The translations under genes were made by a program, and so were the position numbers. Of a DNA stretch of 64,000 nt, positions 35,188-44,821 are shown piece by piece (within the stretch, counting starts at the first letter, position 1; each line of letters begins with the position of its first letter). This DNA is from CAVPXC01 sp963709505 (GTDB lineage: Bacteria; Chloroflexota; Anaerolineae; JAAEKA01). The DNA is taken from assembly GCA_963709505.1 (NCBI GenBank), contig CAVPXC010000027.1, positions 94,907 to 158,906 of the forward strand, in the 5' to 3' direction. Under the pieces are notes generated by a model. It ran no database searches and was not told where the DNA came from. It worked only from the letters and a program-made list of their open reading frames with translations.

Positions 35188-36531
35188 ATGAAGACCGTTC
35201 CTCAGATCACGCTTGAACAAGCCGCGGCGCTGGTGCCCGACGGCGCGGTGCTCATGGCCGGTGGCTTTGGCATGACCGGCAACCCCGTGCATTTGCTCAA
35301 CGCGCTCGCCGAGCGGGATATCAAGAACCTGACATACATTGGCAACAATGTGGGCGAGCCGGGGCTGGGCGGCGGTCGTCTGCTGCGCAATGGCCAGCTC
35401 AAGAAGGCAATCGGCTCGTTTTTTACCTCCAACCCCGAGGCAGTCAAGGCGTACCAGGCGGGCACGCTAGAGATCCAGTTGCTCCCACAGGGGACGCTGG
35501 CCGAGTCCATCCGCGCCGGCGGGGCAGGGATTGCAGGCTTCTACACGCCCGCCGGCGTAGGCACGATCGTCGCCGAAAATATCGAGGTGCGGACGCTTAA
35601 CGGCGAGGACTACGTGTTCGTGCCTGGTCTGCACGCCGACGTGGCCTTTGTGCGCGCTTGGCGGGCCGACACGGCAGGTAACCTGGTCTATCGTATGACC
35701 GAGCGCAACTTCAACCCGTTAATGGCAACCGCCGCCGATCTGGTGATCGTCGAGGTGGAAGAGATCGTGGCTGAAGGCGAGATTGCCCCGGATCAGGTAC
35801 ACACCCCTGGCTGTTTCGTGGACTACCTCGTGCAAGCGCACACCTCGCTAGCCGATTTGGGGAGCTCGGCCTCGGTGGAAGCCAGCGGCAAGAAGGCCGA
35901 TGAGACGCGCATGGCGATGGCGCGCCGCGCCTTGGCCGAGCTGCACGCCGGCGACGTGGTCAACGTGGGTGTGGGCATCCCGACCCTGGTGGCCGATTTG
36001 ATTACGCCTGAGCACCGCGTCACCTTGCACACCGAGAATGGCATGTTAGGCGTCGGACCGGCGCCCGAAGTGGGCGGCGCGATGGACTATCCGGTCAATG
36101 CCGGCAAACAGCCGGTGACCGCGCTGGCGGGCGCGTCCTATTTCGACAGCGCAGCGTCGTTTGGCATGATCCGCGGCGGGCACGTCGACGTGGCGATCAT
36201 GGGCGGCTTGCAGGTAGACGAGGCCGCCAACCTGGCCAATTGGGCCGTGCCGGGCCAACCGCTGCTCGGCATGGGCGGCGCAATGGACCTGGCCAGCGGC
36301 GCGCGGCGGCTGATCATCACCATGACCCACGTCAACGGCAAGGGCCGGCCTAAGATCGTGCCGGAATGCACGTTGCCGCTGACCGCAAAGCGGGCCGTGG
36401 AGATGATCATCACCGATTTGGCTGTGTTCGAGTTCGTGGGTGGACAGCTAACGCTAACCGAGTTGATGCCCGGCGCGACGGCGGAGCAGGTGAGGGCAAG
36501 CACCAGCGCGAAGTTTGTCGATGCACTGTGA
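35188..36531 (+). CDS. 3-oxoacid CoA-transferase, fused A and B subunits
   Basis: 447 residues from ATG 35188 with AAAGGA upstream. Subunit A part: residues 1-215, with AVLMAGGFGMTGNPVHLLNA and GIAGFYTPAGVGT. Subunit B part: from about 235, with GDVVNVGVGIPTLVADL and TENGMLGVGP, whose glutamate forms the acyl-CoA intermediate in this family. It transfers CoA between succinyl-CoA or acetyl-CoA and a 3-ketoacid, in ketone-body, butyrate or branched-chain degradation. Natural A-B fusions are known. It lies between two GH3 fragments, so its context is uninformative. Confidence 0.9.
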   Translation: MKTVPQITLEQAAALVPDGAVLMAGGFGMTGNPVHLLNALAERDIKNLTYIGNNVGEPGLGGGRLLRNGQLKKAIGSFFTSNPEAVKAYQAGTLEIQLLPQGTLAESIRAGGAGIAGFYTPAGVGTIVAENIEVRTLNGEDYVFVPGLHADVAFVRAWRADTAGNLVYRMTERNFNPLMATAADLVIVEVEEIVAEGEIAPDQVHTPGCFVDYLVQAHTSLADLGSSASVEASGKKADETRMAMARRALAELHAGDVVNVGVGIPTLVADLITPEHRVTLHTENGMLGVGPAPEVGGAMDYPVNAGKQPVTALAGASYFDSAASFGMIRGGHVDVAIMGGLQVDEAANLANWAVPGQPLLGMGGAMDLASGARRLIITMTHVNGKGRPKIVPECTLPLTAKRAVEMIITDLAVFEFVGGQLTLTELMPGATAEQVRASTSAKFVDAL

Positions 36532-36553
36532 TGGCCCGTCTGCTTTGACACGG

Positions 36554-36579
36554 CCCGAACAAGTTCGGGAGTCCGTGGT
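36554..36579. repeat. Palindromic repeat copy at the break of the second GH3 fragment
   Basis: Inverted copy of the 17449 family (CCCGAACAAGTTCGGGAGTC). It lies 60 bases before the point where the truncated GH3 reading begins. Confidence 0.75.
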
Positions 36580-36612
36580 GCCCATCGGACTCCTCGACTT
36601 GTCGAGGAATTC

Positions 36613-37518
36613 TTGTCAATCGGCGAGCTGGCAAGCCTTGCGGGGGCAGTTGAGGCTGCCAAGCAGGCGGATGTTGCCATCGTCGTCGTGGGCGATAAGT
36701 CGGGTCTGACCGACGACTGCACCAGCGGCGAAGCGCGCGACCGCGCCGACCTCGACCTGCCCGGCGTCCAACAGCAATTGGTGGAGGCGGTGGTCGCCAC
36801 CGGGACGCCGACCGTCGTGGTGCTGGTCAACGGCCGGTCGCTGTCGATCAACTGGATCGCCGAACACGTGCCGGCGATCGTGGAAGCCTGGCTGCCCGGC
36901 GAAGAAGGGGGTGGCGCGCTCGCAGACGTGCTTTTTGGTGTAGTCAACTCGGGCGGCAAGCTGCCGATGACCTTCCCGCGCTCCGTTGGCCAGGTGCCGC
37001 TCTACTACGGGCACAAGCCGTCGGGCGGACGCTCGCACTGGAAGACGACCTATGTCGATCTGAGCAACGAGCCGCTGTTCCCGTTTGGCTTCGGGCTGAG
37101 CTATACGACCTTCGAGCTATCCGATCTGCAGCTCGACCGGCAGTCCGCCGAGGCCGGCCAGACTGTGGCTGTCCAGGTGGAAGTGACCAACACCGGCGCT
37201 TTGGCAGGCGACGAGGTGGTGCAGTTCTACGTTCGCAACGCTGCCGCCAGCGTCACGCGGCCGTTGAAGGAGTTCGCGGGCTTCTGTCGAGTTTGCCTGA
37301 TGCCCGGGGAGAGGCGAACGGTCACCTTGGATCTGGCGGTCAACCAGCTGGCGTTTCTCGATCAGGACATGCGCTGGGTGGTCGAACCTGGGCAGGTTCG
37401 CGTGATGGCCGGTACGTCGTCGGTGGATCTGCCGCTGGCGGCGGGTTTTGAGATTACAGGCGACGTGGCCGAGGTCGGCCGGCAGCGCGTGTTTGCCAGC
37501 GCAGTGCGAGTAGTATGA
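36613..37518 (+). pseudogene. GH3 glycosidase, C-terminal fragment (BglX-like)
   Basis: About 301 codons. It begins abruptly in the GH3 C-terminal domain (QADVAIVVVGDKSGLTDDCT), continues with VEAWLPGEEGGGALADVLFG and FPFGFGLSYTTFELSDLQL, and ends in a fibronectin III-like domain (VEVTNTGALAGDEVVQFYVR). The whole N-terminal TIM barrel with the nucleophile Asp is missing and no signal peptide is present. The open frame itself is clean. It is a different GH3 subgroup from the remnant at 33790, so the two are not halves of one gene. Confidence 0.83.
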
Positions 37519-37559
37519 GCCCGCGTTACCGGTTGCGGTGAACGGAGAATCGAGAGGTA

Positions 37560-37599
37560 ACCAGATTGGACCTTTCTTCCGAGAAAGGTCCAATCTGGT
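37560..37599. terminator. Bidirectional terminator between GH3 fragment and hypE
   Basis: 18-bp perfect stem (37560-37577 and 37582-37599) with a four-base loop between two convergent genes, just past both stops. Placement and strength fit an intrinsic terminator for either strand, although T-runs are short. Confidence 0.75.
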
Positions 37600-37600
37600 A

Positions 37601-38659
<1,059 letters not shown>

Positions 38660-38668
38660 AATACAAGA

Positions 38669-38731
38669 GTGGCAGGTTGCAGGTGGCAGGTTGCAGGTGG
38701 CAGGTGGCAGGTTGCAGGTGGCAGGCTGCAA
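38669..38731. repeat. Heptamer tandem repeat upstream of hypE
   Basis: Nine seven-base units alternating GTGGCAG and GTTGCAG. On the minus strand the frame of hypE is open through it (PPATCNLPPATC), so an N-terminally extended HypE cannot be ruled out. Confidence 0.85.
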
Positions 38732-38762
38732 ATGACGTGGCGGCATTGAAGCAAATTCCGAC

Positions 38763-38798
38763 CCAATTTACCAATCTACCAATCTACCAATCTACCCC
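38763..38798. repeat. Octamer tandem repeat (CCAATCTA)
   Basis: Four eight-base units at the end of hypD. The last units touch the hypD stop region. Confidence 0.7.
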
Positions 38799-39874
38799 CT
38801 ATACCGAAAATACGCCGCGCAGGCGCCTTCGCTGGAGACCATGGTTGCGCCGAGGGGCTTGCTTGGTGTACACAGCGTGCCGAAGGCCGGGCATTGGTTG
38901 GGTTTGAGTAGGCCTTGCAAGACCTCGCCGCTGCGACAATCGGGCGATTCCATGGTCTTGATGTTCTCGACGGTGAAGCGCTTTGCTGCGTCGAACTCGA
39001 CGTAGGCCGGGCTAAGCTCCCAGCCGCTGTTGGGGATCGTGCCAATGCCGCGCCAGGTCCGGTCGCACACCGCAAAGACGTCTTGCAGCATTTTCTGGGC
39101 CGGGACATTGCCGACGCGGCTGACGGCGCGGGCGTAGGCGTTGTCGACTTTCGCCTGGCCAGCCTCCAATTGCTCGACGGTGCGGCGGATACCCTCAAGG
39201 ATGTCCAGCGGCTCGAAGCCCGTGACCACGATGGGTACTTGATACCGTTCGGCCAAGGGCTCGTACTGCCAGGTGCCCATGACGCTGCACACGTGGCCGG
39301 CGGCCAGAAAGGCCTGCACGCGGTTGGCACGGGAGCTGAGGATAGCTTCGATCGCCGGCGGCACCAGCACGTGCGAGACCAGCATCGAAAAATTGCCGAT
39401 GCCCTGCTGCTTGGCCTGAAAGACCGCCATGGCGTTGGCCGGCGCGGTGGTTTCGAAGCCGATGGCCAGGAACACCACCTGTTTGTCGGGGTTTCCGCGG
39501 GCAAGGGCCAGCGCGTCGAGCGGCGAATAGACGATGCGTAAATCGCCGCCCTCGCTTTTGACCCGAAAGAGGTCCTTGTCGCTGCCCGGCACCCGCAGCA
39601 TGTCGCCAAACGAGCAGAAGATGACGCCCGGTTGCGCGGCGATGGCCAGGGCGCGGTCGATCGTTTCCAACGGCGTGACGCACACCGGGCAGCCCGGCCC
39701 GTGGATCAGCTCGATCGTGTCGGGCAAGAGCTGGTCGATGCCGTTGCGGATGATCGAATGGGTTTGGCCGCCGCACACCTCCATCAGCGCCCATGGCCGC
39801 CTGGCTGTGCGCCGGATCTCGTCGAACAGGCGCTGCGCCAGCTCCGGATCGCGAAACTCCTCTAGATACTTCAC
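38792..39874 (-). CDS. hypD: Hydrogenase maturation protein HypD
   Basis: 360 residues. Conserved motifs are all present: MEVCGGQTHSI, HGPGCPVCVTP and GFETTAPA, plus the C-terminal 4Fe-4S ligand region CRSGEVLQGLLKPNQCPAFG with a further Cys in TLCTP. HypD carries iron with HypC and builds the Fe(CN)2CO unit. Start overlaps the hypC stop by four bases. Confidence 0.96.
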   Translation of the reverse strand: MKYLEEFRDPELAQRLFDEIRRTARRPWALMEVCGGQTHSIIRNGIDQLLPDTIELIHGPGCPVCVTPLETIDRALAIAAQPGVIFCSFGDMLRVPGSDKDLFRVKSEGGDLRIVYSPLDALALARGNPDKQVVFLAIGFETTAPANAMAVFQAKQQGIGNFSMLVSHVLVPPAIEAILSSRANRVQAFLAAGHVCSVMGTWQYEPLAERYQVPIVVTGFEPLDILEGIRRTVEQLEAGQAKVDNAYARAVSRVGNVPAQKMLQDVFAVCDRTWRGIGTIPNSGWELSPAYVEFDAAKRFTVENIKTMESPDCRSGEVLQGLLKPNQCPAFGTLCTPSKPLGATMVSSEGACAAYFRYRG

Positions 39875-40164
39875 GACATAAGCTCCGGCGTTCCATAGTA
39901 TGAAGGCTCCGAGGAATCGGCGCTGTTTAGCTCCTCCTCCAGCGCCCCCATCTCTCGGAAAAGGGCTAGAGTCTCCTGCGCCTCCTGCTCGTCCAACTGG
40001 GTGATGGCAAAGCCGACATGCACGATCGTGTAGTCGCCCATCTGGATTTCGGGCACATAAGCCAGGCAGACCTCTTTGAGGATGCCGTCAAAATCGACTT
40101 TGCCCATCGTCACGCCTTGCCTGTCGTAGATCTCGACGACACGACCTGGGATGCCTAGACACAT
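39871..40164 (-). CDS. hypC: Hydrogenase maturation chaperone HypC
   Basis: 97 residues from ATG 40164 with AGGAG upstream. Starts MCLGIPGRVVEIYD; Cys2 is the essential iron-carrier ligand. VDFDGILKEVCLAYVPEIQM and GDYTIVHVGFAI complete the small beta-barrel. Length is normal for HypC/HybG (75-100). Translationally coupled to hypD. Confidence 0.95.
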   Translation of the reverse strand: MCLGIPGRVVEIYDRQGVTMGKVDFDGILKEVCLAYVPEIQMGDYTIVHVGFAITQLDEQEAQETLALFREMGALEEELNSADSSEPSYYGTPELMS

Positions 40165-40210
40165 GCAATTCGCTCCTGTGAAACTCCGAAAGGCTTTTGT
40201 TGGATTCTTC

Positions 40211-40265
40211 CCTTTTGTGTACTTCGTGGTGAACTTCCGGAATTTCTCCACGAAGTACACAAAGG
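40211..40265. repeat. Long hairpin between hypF and hypC
   Basis: Arms 40211-40229 and 40248-40265 pair over 18 bp with one bulged T. The sequence (CTTTGTGTACTTCGTGG) is a common dispersed word in bacterial genomes. It may modulate hypC-D-E expression or simply be a mobile palindrome. Confidence 0.6.
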
Positions 40266-40318
40266 GCGGATTGGTCGGAGAAGGCAGAGTATTGATTTGC
40301 TTCCCTGGCGGGTTCGTG

Positions 40319-41584
40319 TTACGCCAACCCTCCGATGATCGCCTGGCCGAGGGCCAGGCCACCGTCGTTGGGTGGCACCAGGCGATGGGTGAGCACATCA
40401 AAGCCGGCTTCGCGTAGCCGACTGGTGGCATCAGTCAGCAAGGTGACATTCTGAAACACGCCGCCGCTCAACGCGACCACGTTCAACTGCGTGTGCTGGC
40501 GAGCCTGAACGGCAAGCGCCAGGATTAAATCCGCCACGGCGGCGTGAAAGCGAGCCGAGATCACCTCAACCGGCGTCTGCGCCCGCACGTCCTCAGCCAC
40601 CGCCCGGATCACCGGCGCCGCATCGAACGTCACCGGCACATTGTCTTCCATTGTCGCCGGAAGCGCAAACTCATACCGCCTTCTACTCAATTCAAGTTTC
40701 TCTCCACCCTCCACTCTCCACTCTCCACTCTCCACCTCCGCCTCCATCTCAATCGCCGCCTGCGCCTCGTAAGTGACCGTTTGACGGATCCCTGCCAGCG
40801 CAGCGACCGCATCGAACAGTCTGCCAATGCTGCTTGTAGGCACGGTGTTGATGCCAGCTTCGAGTTGGCGCAGGAGGACATGGCGTTCGGCCTCGGGGCA
40901 GGCATCCACCGGCGGCAGATCTGGTGTCCATGGCACGCCCGCAGCCCAAAGGTGGGCCAGGGCTGTGCGGTAAGGGCGCTTGATCGCGGCATCACCCCCA
41001 GGCAAGGGAGTATACGCCAGGTGCGCCAAACGTCGAAAGCCACGGTAATCGGCCAAGAGCACCTCGCCGCCCCAAATCGCGCCGTCGGCGCCGTAGCCGG
41101 TGCCGTCGAAGCTGCAGCCGATCACCGGTGAACGGCCGTCCAGGCCGTGCTCCGCCATAACCGCGGCGATGTGTGCGTGGTGGTGCTGCACGCGGACATG
41201 CTGCAAGCCATCGGCGTGTTCCGCCGCCCAGCGACTGGACAGGTAGCGCGGATGGAGGTCGCTGACGATCCGCTCCGGCCGGGCGCGAAAGATGGATTTG
41301 AAGTGGTCCACCGCTAGCTCGAATGCAGCGAGTGTCTCGAGGTTCTCCATGTCGCCGATGTGCTGGCTCATGAAGGCGTGATTGTCGCGCGTGAGGCAGA
41401 ACGTGGCCTTGAGCTCGCCGCCCACGGCCAGCGTGGTTGGCAGGCTGAACGGTAGCTTGACCGGAAACGGTGCATATCCGCGCGAGCGGCGCACGGGCAG
41501 CTCCTTGCCTTCAAACACTCGGATCACCGAATCGTCGCAACGGGCATAGATCTCGCGGTTGTGGAGCAAGAACGCATCCGCCAA
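40319..41584 (-). CDS. hypF: Hydrogenase maturation carbamoyltransferase HypF, C-terminal part
   Basis: Kae1-like domain of HypF: FKSIFRARPERIVSDLHPRY, VQHHHAHIAAVMAEHGLDG, CSFDGTGYGADGAIWGGEVL and the final VALSGGVFQNVTLLTD with PPNDGGLALGQA. The frame is open well upstream of 41584 (reading LVLTSGNLSDEPIVKDDDEA), so the part shown is not the true start. At 40704-40745 a heptamer repeat adds about 20 residues (ESGEWRVEGGEKLE) in frame between AAIEMEAE and YEFALPATM. Forms one gene with 41718-42776. Confidence 0.9.
   Translation of the reverse strand: MADAFLLHNREIYARCDDSVIRVFEGKELPVRRSRGYAPFPVKLPFSLPTTLAVGGELKATFCLTRDNHAFMSQHIGDMENLETLAAFELAVDHFKSIFRARPERIVSDLHPRYLSSRWAAEHADGLQHVRVQHHHAHIAAVMAEHGLDGRSPVIGCSFDGTGYGADGAIWGGEVLLADYRGFRRLAHLAYTPLPGGDAAIKRPYRTALAHLWAAGVPWTPDLPPVDACPEAERHVLLRQLEAGINTVPTSSIGRLFDAVAALAGIRQTVTYEAQAAIEMEAEVESGEWRVEGGEKLELSRRRYEFALPATMEDNVPVTFDAAPVIRAVAEDVRAQTPVEVISARFHAAVADLILALAVQARQHTQLNVVALSGGVFQNVTLLTDATSRLREAGFDVLTHRLVPPNDGGLALGQAIIGGLA
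40704..40745. repeat. Heptamer repeat inside hypF (C-terminal domain)
   Basis: Six units of the CCACTCT type. Three units equal seven codons, so the reading frame is retained. Confidence 0.75.
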
Positions 41585-41663
41585 CGGCGTCAGCCGCTCC
41601 CGCGCCTCGTCGTCGTCCTTAACGATGGGCTCGTCGGAGAGGTTGCCGGAGGTGAGGACCAGA

Positions 41664-41698
41664 GTGGCAGGTGGCAGGTGGCAGGTTGCAGGTGGAAG
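41664..41698. repeat. Heptamer repeat inside hypF (YrdC-Kae1 junction)
   Basis: Five units of GTGGCAG/GTTGCAG/GTGGAAG type, followed by GTCAGAG-like words to about 41754. Joins two word families seen elsewhere (9028/38669 and 25171). Confidence 0.8.
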
Positions 41699-41717
41699 AG
41701 GGTCAGAGGTCAGAGAG

Positions 41718-42776
41718 TCAGAAGAGTTGAGAAGAGTCAGAACCGTCAGAAGGATAAGCCCCTAAAAAAAGGTAATGCAGCGGCGTGTAAGGCAGCATCA
41801 CCCCGACCAGGTAGTTGCCGGGTGCGACGAGATCGGAGAGTGGCGAGCCGGCCCGTTTGCGCAAAAGGACGATGGGACGTGCGCGGCTGGTGAGCAGGGC
41901 GGCTTCTTTGTCGTCGACGTGGGCGATGGCGCGGGCGGTGGCGAGGTCACGTGCCATGACCGCAAAGGGTTTGTCGACGCGGCCTTTGCGGTCACGCAGC
42001 GTGGCCAGAGCAGCGTCATTTGACGCATCGCAGGCCAGATGAAAGCCGCCCAGGCCCTTGACGGCTACGATGCCGCCTTGAGCAATCACGCGCCGCGCGG
42101 ACCCTATCGGACTTTCGTCAGACAAGTCCTGCCAATCCCAACCCCCGCCAGATGGAATAGAACCCGACCACACAAACTTAACCTGTGGCCCGCACACCGG
42201 GCAAGCGTTGGGCTGCGCGTGAAAGCGCCGGTTGGTTGGGTCGTCGTACTCAGCCTGGCAAGCGTTGCACATGACGAAGGCCGCCATGGTGGTCTTGGGC
42301 CGGTCGTAGGGAATATCCCGAATGATGCTGAAGCGCGGCCCGCAGTGGGTGCAGTTGATGAACGGGTAACGGTAGCGCCGGTCGGACGGATCGAACAGCT
42401 CCACCAAGCACGCGTCGCAGATGCAGACGTCGGGCGAAACCAGGGTGCTGAGGCTGGTTAGGGCCTGGCTGGGGACGATGATGAAGCTGGTTTCGCCCAG
42501 CGGCTCGACGGCCTCCTCCTCTATCCTTTCGACATGTGCGAGTGGCGGCGCCTGCTCGACCAGGCCTGCTCGAAAGGCGGCGATCGTCTCGGCCAGGCCT
42601 TCTACCTCGACGAACACACCGCTGCTGTCGTTGCCGACGAACCCGGCCAGCCGGTGCTGTACGGCCAAATTGTACACATGTGGGCGAAAGCCCACGCCCT
42701 GCACTACACCGGAAACAACGAAACGGCGGCGGGCGCGCAGGGCGTGGGCTTGCGTTACGGAGTGGAGCACAGTCAT
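41718..42776 (-). CDS. hypF: Hydrogenase maturation carbamoyltransferase HypF, N-terminal part
   Basis: Acylphosphatase domain (VVSGVVQGVGFRPHVYNLA), two zinc fingers (CICDACLVEL...CTHCGPRF and CNACQAEYDD...CPVCGP) and a YrdC domain up to VMLPYTPLHYLFLG. HypF makes the carbamoyl-AMP used to modify HypE. The frame stops at 41718 inside a heptamer-rich insert. Removing one base from the plus-strand CCCC at 41759-41762 makes the reading continuous through the insert into LVLTSGNLSDEPI. The corrected protein is ~818 residues, longer than usual because of two repeat-encoded inserts. Confidence 0.9.
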   Translation of the reverse strand: MTVLHSVTQAHALRARRRFVVSGVVQGVGFRPHVYNLAVQHRLAGFVGNDSSGVFVEVEGLAETIAAFRAGLVEQAPPLAHVERIEEEAVEPLGETSFIIVPSQALTSLSTLVSPDVCICDACLVELFDPSDRRYRYPFINCTHCGPRFSIIRDIPYDRPKTTMAAFVMCNACQAEYDDPTNRRFHAQPNACPVCGPQVKFVWSGSIPSGGGWDWQDLSDESPIGSARRVIAQGGIVAVKGLGGFHLACDASNDAALATLRDRKGRVDKPFAVMARDLATARAIAHVDDKEAALLTSRARPIVLLRKRAGSPLSDLVAPGNYLVGVMLPYTPLHYLFLGAYPSDGSDSSQLF

Positions 42777-42795
42777 GGCGGTAGGTTTGTGGACC

Positions 42796-42857
42796 TGTAG
42801 CGCAATTTGCCTAATCTGCGCACGGTGGCCAGCGCAAATCTGGCAATTTGCGCTACA
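42796..42857. repeat. Imperfect palindrome at the end of hypB
   Basis: Arms 42796-42820 and 42833-42857 pair over about 21 of 25 positions (GTAGCGCAAATTGCC-type). It overlaps the hypB stop and fills the hypB-hypF gap; a terminator-like or mobile palindrome. Confidence 0.55.
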
Positions 42858-43513
42858 TTGCGGCCAGCATCTCCAGCCAGGCCAGCCAGGCGTCGATCCC
42901 TTGCCCGGAGCGTGCGGAGGTCTCTAGGATCGGCATACCCGGCCGCACGGCATGGATTGCCGCATGTGCCGCTGCGTGGTCGAACTCGACCGCCTGGGCC
43001 AAGTCGATCTTGGTGATCACGGTAAGGTGGGCGGAGTGGAACATTGGAGGGTACTTGAGCGGCTTGTCCTCCCCCTCGGTGGTCGACAGCAGCACAACGC
43101 GTGCGTCCTCGCCCAAGTCGTAGCCCGAAGGGCAGACCAGGTTGCCGACGTTTTCGATGAAGAGGAAGTCGAGCTCCCTCAGGTCCCAGCCGGCCAGGTG
43201 TGCAGCCACCATCTCGGCCTCCAAATGACAGATGCCGGCGGTGACGATTTGACGCACCGGCGCACCGCTGCGCGCCAGCCGGCGGGCGTCGTTTTCGGTC
43301 GCCAGATCGCCGACGAGCGCGGCGGCTCGCCGGCCGCGCGCCAGCAGATCGGCCAAGGTGCGTTCCAACAGGGCGGTCTTGCCGGCGCCAGGGCTGGACA
43401 CCAGGTTGAGCACCGTGACGCCGGCCGCGCTGAAAGCGTTGGCGCAGCTCCGCGGCCAATGCGTCGTTCTTGCTCAACACCCCCTGGCGAACGTCGACGA
43501 TGCGTGCGGTCAT
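42853..43513 (-). CDS. hypB: Hydrogenase nickel-incorporation GTPase HypB (frame break near N-terminus)
   Basis: From ATG 43513, MTARIVDVRQGVLSKNDALA is the family N-terminus. Removing one T (plus-strand AAA at 43433-43435) continues as RQRFSAAGVTVLNLVSSPGAGKTALLE, the P-loop. Zinc/nickel residues lie in AGICHLEAEMV, and the GTPase motifs NVGNLVCPSGYDLGE and KIDLAQAVEFD follow. About 220 residues after correction. HypB delivers nickel with HypA. It lacks the His-rich N-terminal nickel store found in some homologs. Start overlaps the hypA stop. Confidence 0.93.
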
Positions 43514-43857
43514 TCCTCACCTTCGATTGACACGAGCTCAATCTCCTTGCCGGCGGTGACAAAGACCGCAGAGTCCCCGCATCCCGGACAACGGAAGAGT
43601 TGGATATCGGGCAGTGGATAGTCGGCCTGGCATTGTGAGCAGAAGACGATCACGGGTGCTTCTTGGATTTCCAGGCGAGAGCCTTCGAGCCGTGTACCTT
43701 GGGTTGTAAGGTCGTAGCCAAACAGCAGGGCGTCGGCGACAACGCCTGAAAGCTGTCCCAGCCGCAGGTGTACGGTCGTCACGTGTGTCAGGCCGGCGTT
43801 CGACGCGGCCTGGTCGGCGATCTCGACCAGGTTGACGGCAATCGAGAGCTCGTGCAT
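43510..43857 (-). CDS. hypA: Hydrogenase nickel-insertion protein HypA
   Basis: 115 residues. MHELSIAVNLVEIADQAASN gives the nickel-binding N-terminus (His2). The zinc site is made by two CxxC pairs, FCSQCQADYP and RCPGCGDSAVF. First gene of the hyp operon, coupled to hypB by a four-base overlap. Acts with HypB in inserting nickel into NiFe hydrogenase. Confidence 0.96.
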   Translation of the reverse strand: MHELSIAVNLVEIADQAASNAGLTHVTTVHLRLGQLSGVVADALLFGYDLTTQGTRLEGSRLEIQEAPVIVFCSQCQADYPLPDIQLFRCPGCGDSAVFVTAGKEIELVSIEGEE

Positions 43858-43864
43858 GATCTAC

Positions 43865-44179
43865 TCAGGCCTTGCCTTGCCGCCACGGCTCAAGCAAGGT
43901 GTCTACCCAGGCGGCGTCTTCGTCCTGAAATTGCGGCAGAGGGTTGCGGCGATAGTCCACACTCAGGTCATAACCGGCGCGGTCGTATAGGTCGTGCAGG
44001 AGTAGGCCCAAGTCTACAAGCGGCTCCTCGTCACCGGGGTGCAGTGGGAGGAAAAAGGTTGGGATCGAACTCTTGGATATTGAATCCGTACAGGTCAGCC
44101 TGGGGTCGGTGGTTGCTGCGACTGACAAGGATGCGATAGTGGCTGTGGTGGCCGTTGCCATAGACAAGCATGGGATCAT
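43865..44179 (-). CDS. DUF4058 protein, C-terminal part (frame-broken)
   Basis: After the junction near 44052 this frame reads LPLHPGDEEPLVDLGLLLHD, YDRAGYDLSVDYRRNPLP and AAWVDTLLEPWRQ, the usual end of DUF4058 proteins. Dropping one A from plus-strand AAAAA (44052-44056) joins it to the N-terminal part at FDPNLF-LPLHPG. Upstream codons in this frame are out of register. Confidence 0.8.
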   Translation of the reverse strand: MIPCLSMATATTATIASLSVAATTDPRLTCTDSISKSSIPTFFLPLHPGDEEPLVDLGLLLHDLYDRAGYDLSVDYRRNPLPQFQDEDAAWVDTLLEPWRQGKA

Positions 44180-44636
44180 AAGCGCGGATCAGGTCGATCT
44201 CGACCAAGTGGGTGTCTGAGTCGAGGATCATGAGCCGCTTCGTCTCGTAGCGTCGTCTGCCCTTGCCTGGGCGTTTGTTGGTGGGCGAGAGTAGCTCGAT
44301 CACGGTGACGACAGCGCCACTTTCCACCTCGCTGACGATGAGATACCCTTCCTCGACGGTTATCGAAACCGGCACCTCGACGGTTCGCGCGTGGCCAGAC
44401 ACCACGTAGCCAGGTGGTGGCTCGTTCAGCCGGATGGCGAGTACATCCGGCGCTCCGACAAGCCTTGGCTTCTCCGATCTGATCTGATAGGTGTGTGTTT
44501 CTACCAGCACACGATAGCGCGGGCGCAGCAGGGGCGCCAAGACGTCCTGCAAAGAAGCAATGAGTCCCAGGTGGACGTTGTGCCACAAGTCAGGGCGTTC
44601 CAAATACGGATCCATGCCGGGAAAAGGAGTAGGCAT
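44031..44636 (-). CDS. DUF4058 family protein, N-terminal part
   Basis: Starts at ATG 44636 (MPTPFPGMDPYLERPDLWHN), the hallmark of DUF4058, with GGGAGG nearby upstream. PDVLAIRL, VVTVIELLSPTNKRPGKGRR and HLVEIDLIRAYDP resemble a PD-(D/E)XK-like nuclease core with an ExK arrangement (IELLSPTNK). Intact length about 257 residues. Common in Cyanobacteria, Chloroflexi and Planctomycetes; function unknown. It precedes hypA by seven bases but is unlikely to be part of hydrogenase maturation. Confidence 0.82.
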   Translation of the reverse strand: MPTPFPGMDPYLERPDLWHNVHLGLIASLQDVLAPLLRPRYRVLVETHTYQIRSEKPRLVGAPDVLAIRLNEPPPGYVVSGHARTVEVPVSITVEEGYLIVSEVESGAVVTVIELLSPTNKRPGKGRRRYETKRLMILDSDTHLVEIDLIRAYDPMLVYGNGHHSHYRILVSRSNHRPQADLYGFNIQEFDPNLFPPTAPR

Positions 44637-44647
44637 TGGCAACCTCC

Positions 44648-44821
44648 CTACAGTGCGGTGATCCCTGGAACGTGCTCATCCTCGTATTTTTCGATCAGCA
44701 CACCAATAAGCTCCATCAGCTACGCCAGCGGATGCGATTCGTCTTCGCCAACTTCGTCGATCGGGAAGTCGAGCAAACTAACCGCTTCTTGGTATTCTCT
44801 TCGTGTGAGGTCCATCTGCAT
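44648..44821 (-). pseudogene. HigA-like antitoxin fragment with an in-frame stop
   Basis: A 58-codon reading, MQMDLTRREYQEAVSLLDFP..., interrupted by TAG at 44720-44722, then LMELIGVLIEKYEDEHVPGI. The second part matches the LxxLxxLIExYEDEH stretch at the start of many HigA-type antitoxins; the helix-turn-helix is absent. Either a decayed antitoxin or a single-base error changing Ser to stop. It overlaps nothing and sits between DUF4058 and the DUF5615 gene. Confidence 0.5.

Noticed and set aside
38669..38731. N-terminal extension of HypE through the heptamer repeat
   Set aside because: The frame is open, but HypE homologs begin near MPNDFNFEAW and the repeat-encoded PPATC text is the same as at other, non-genic sites. 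Kept only as a possibility.
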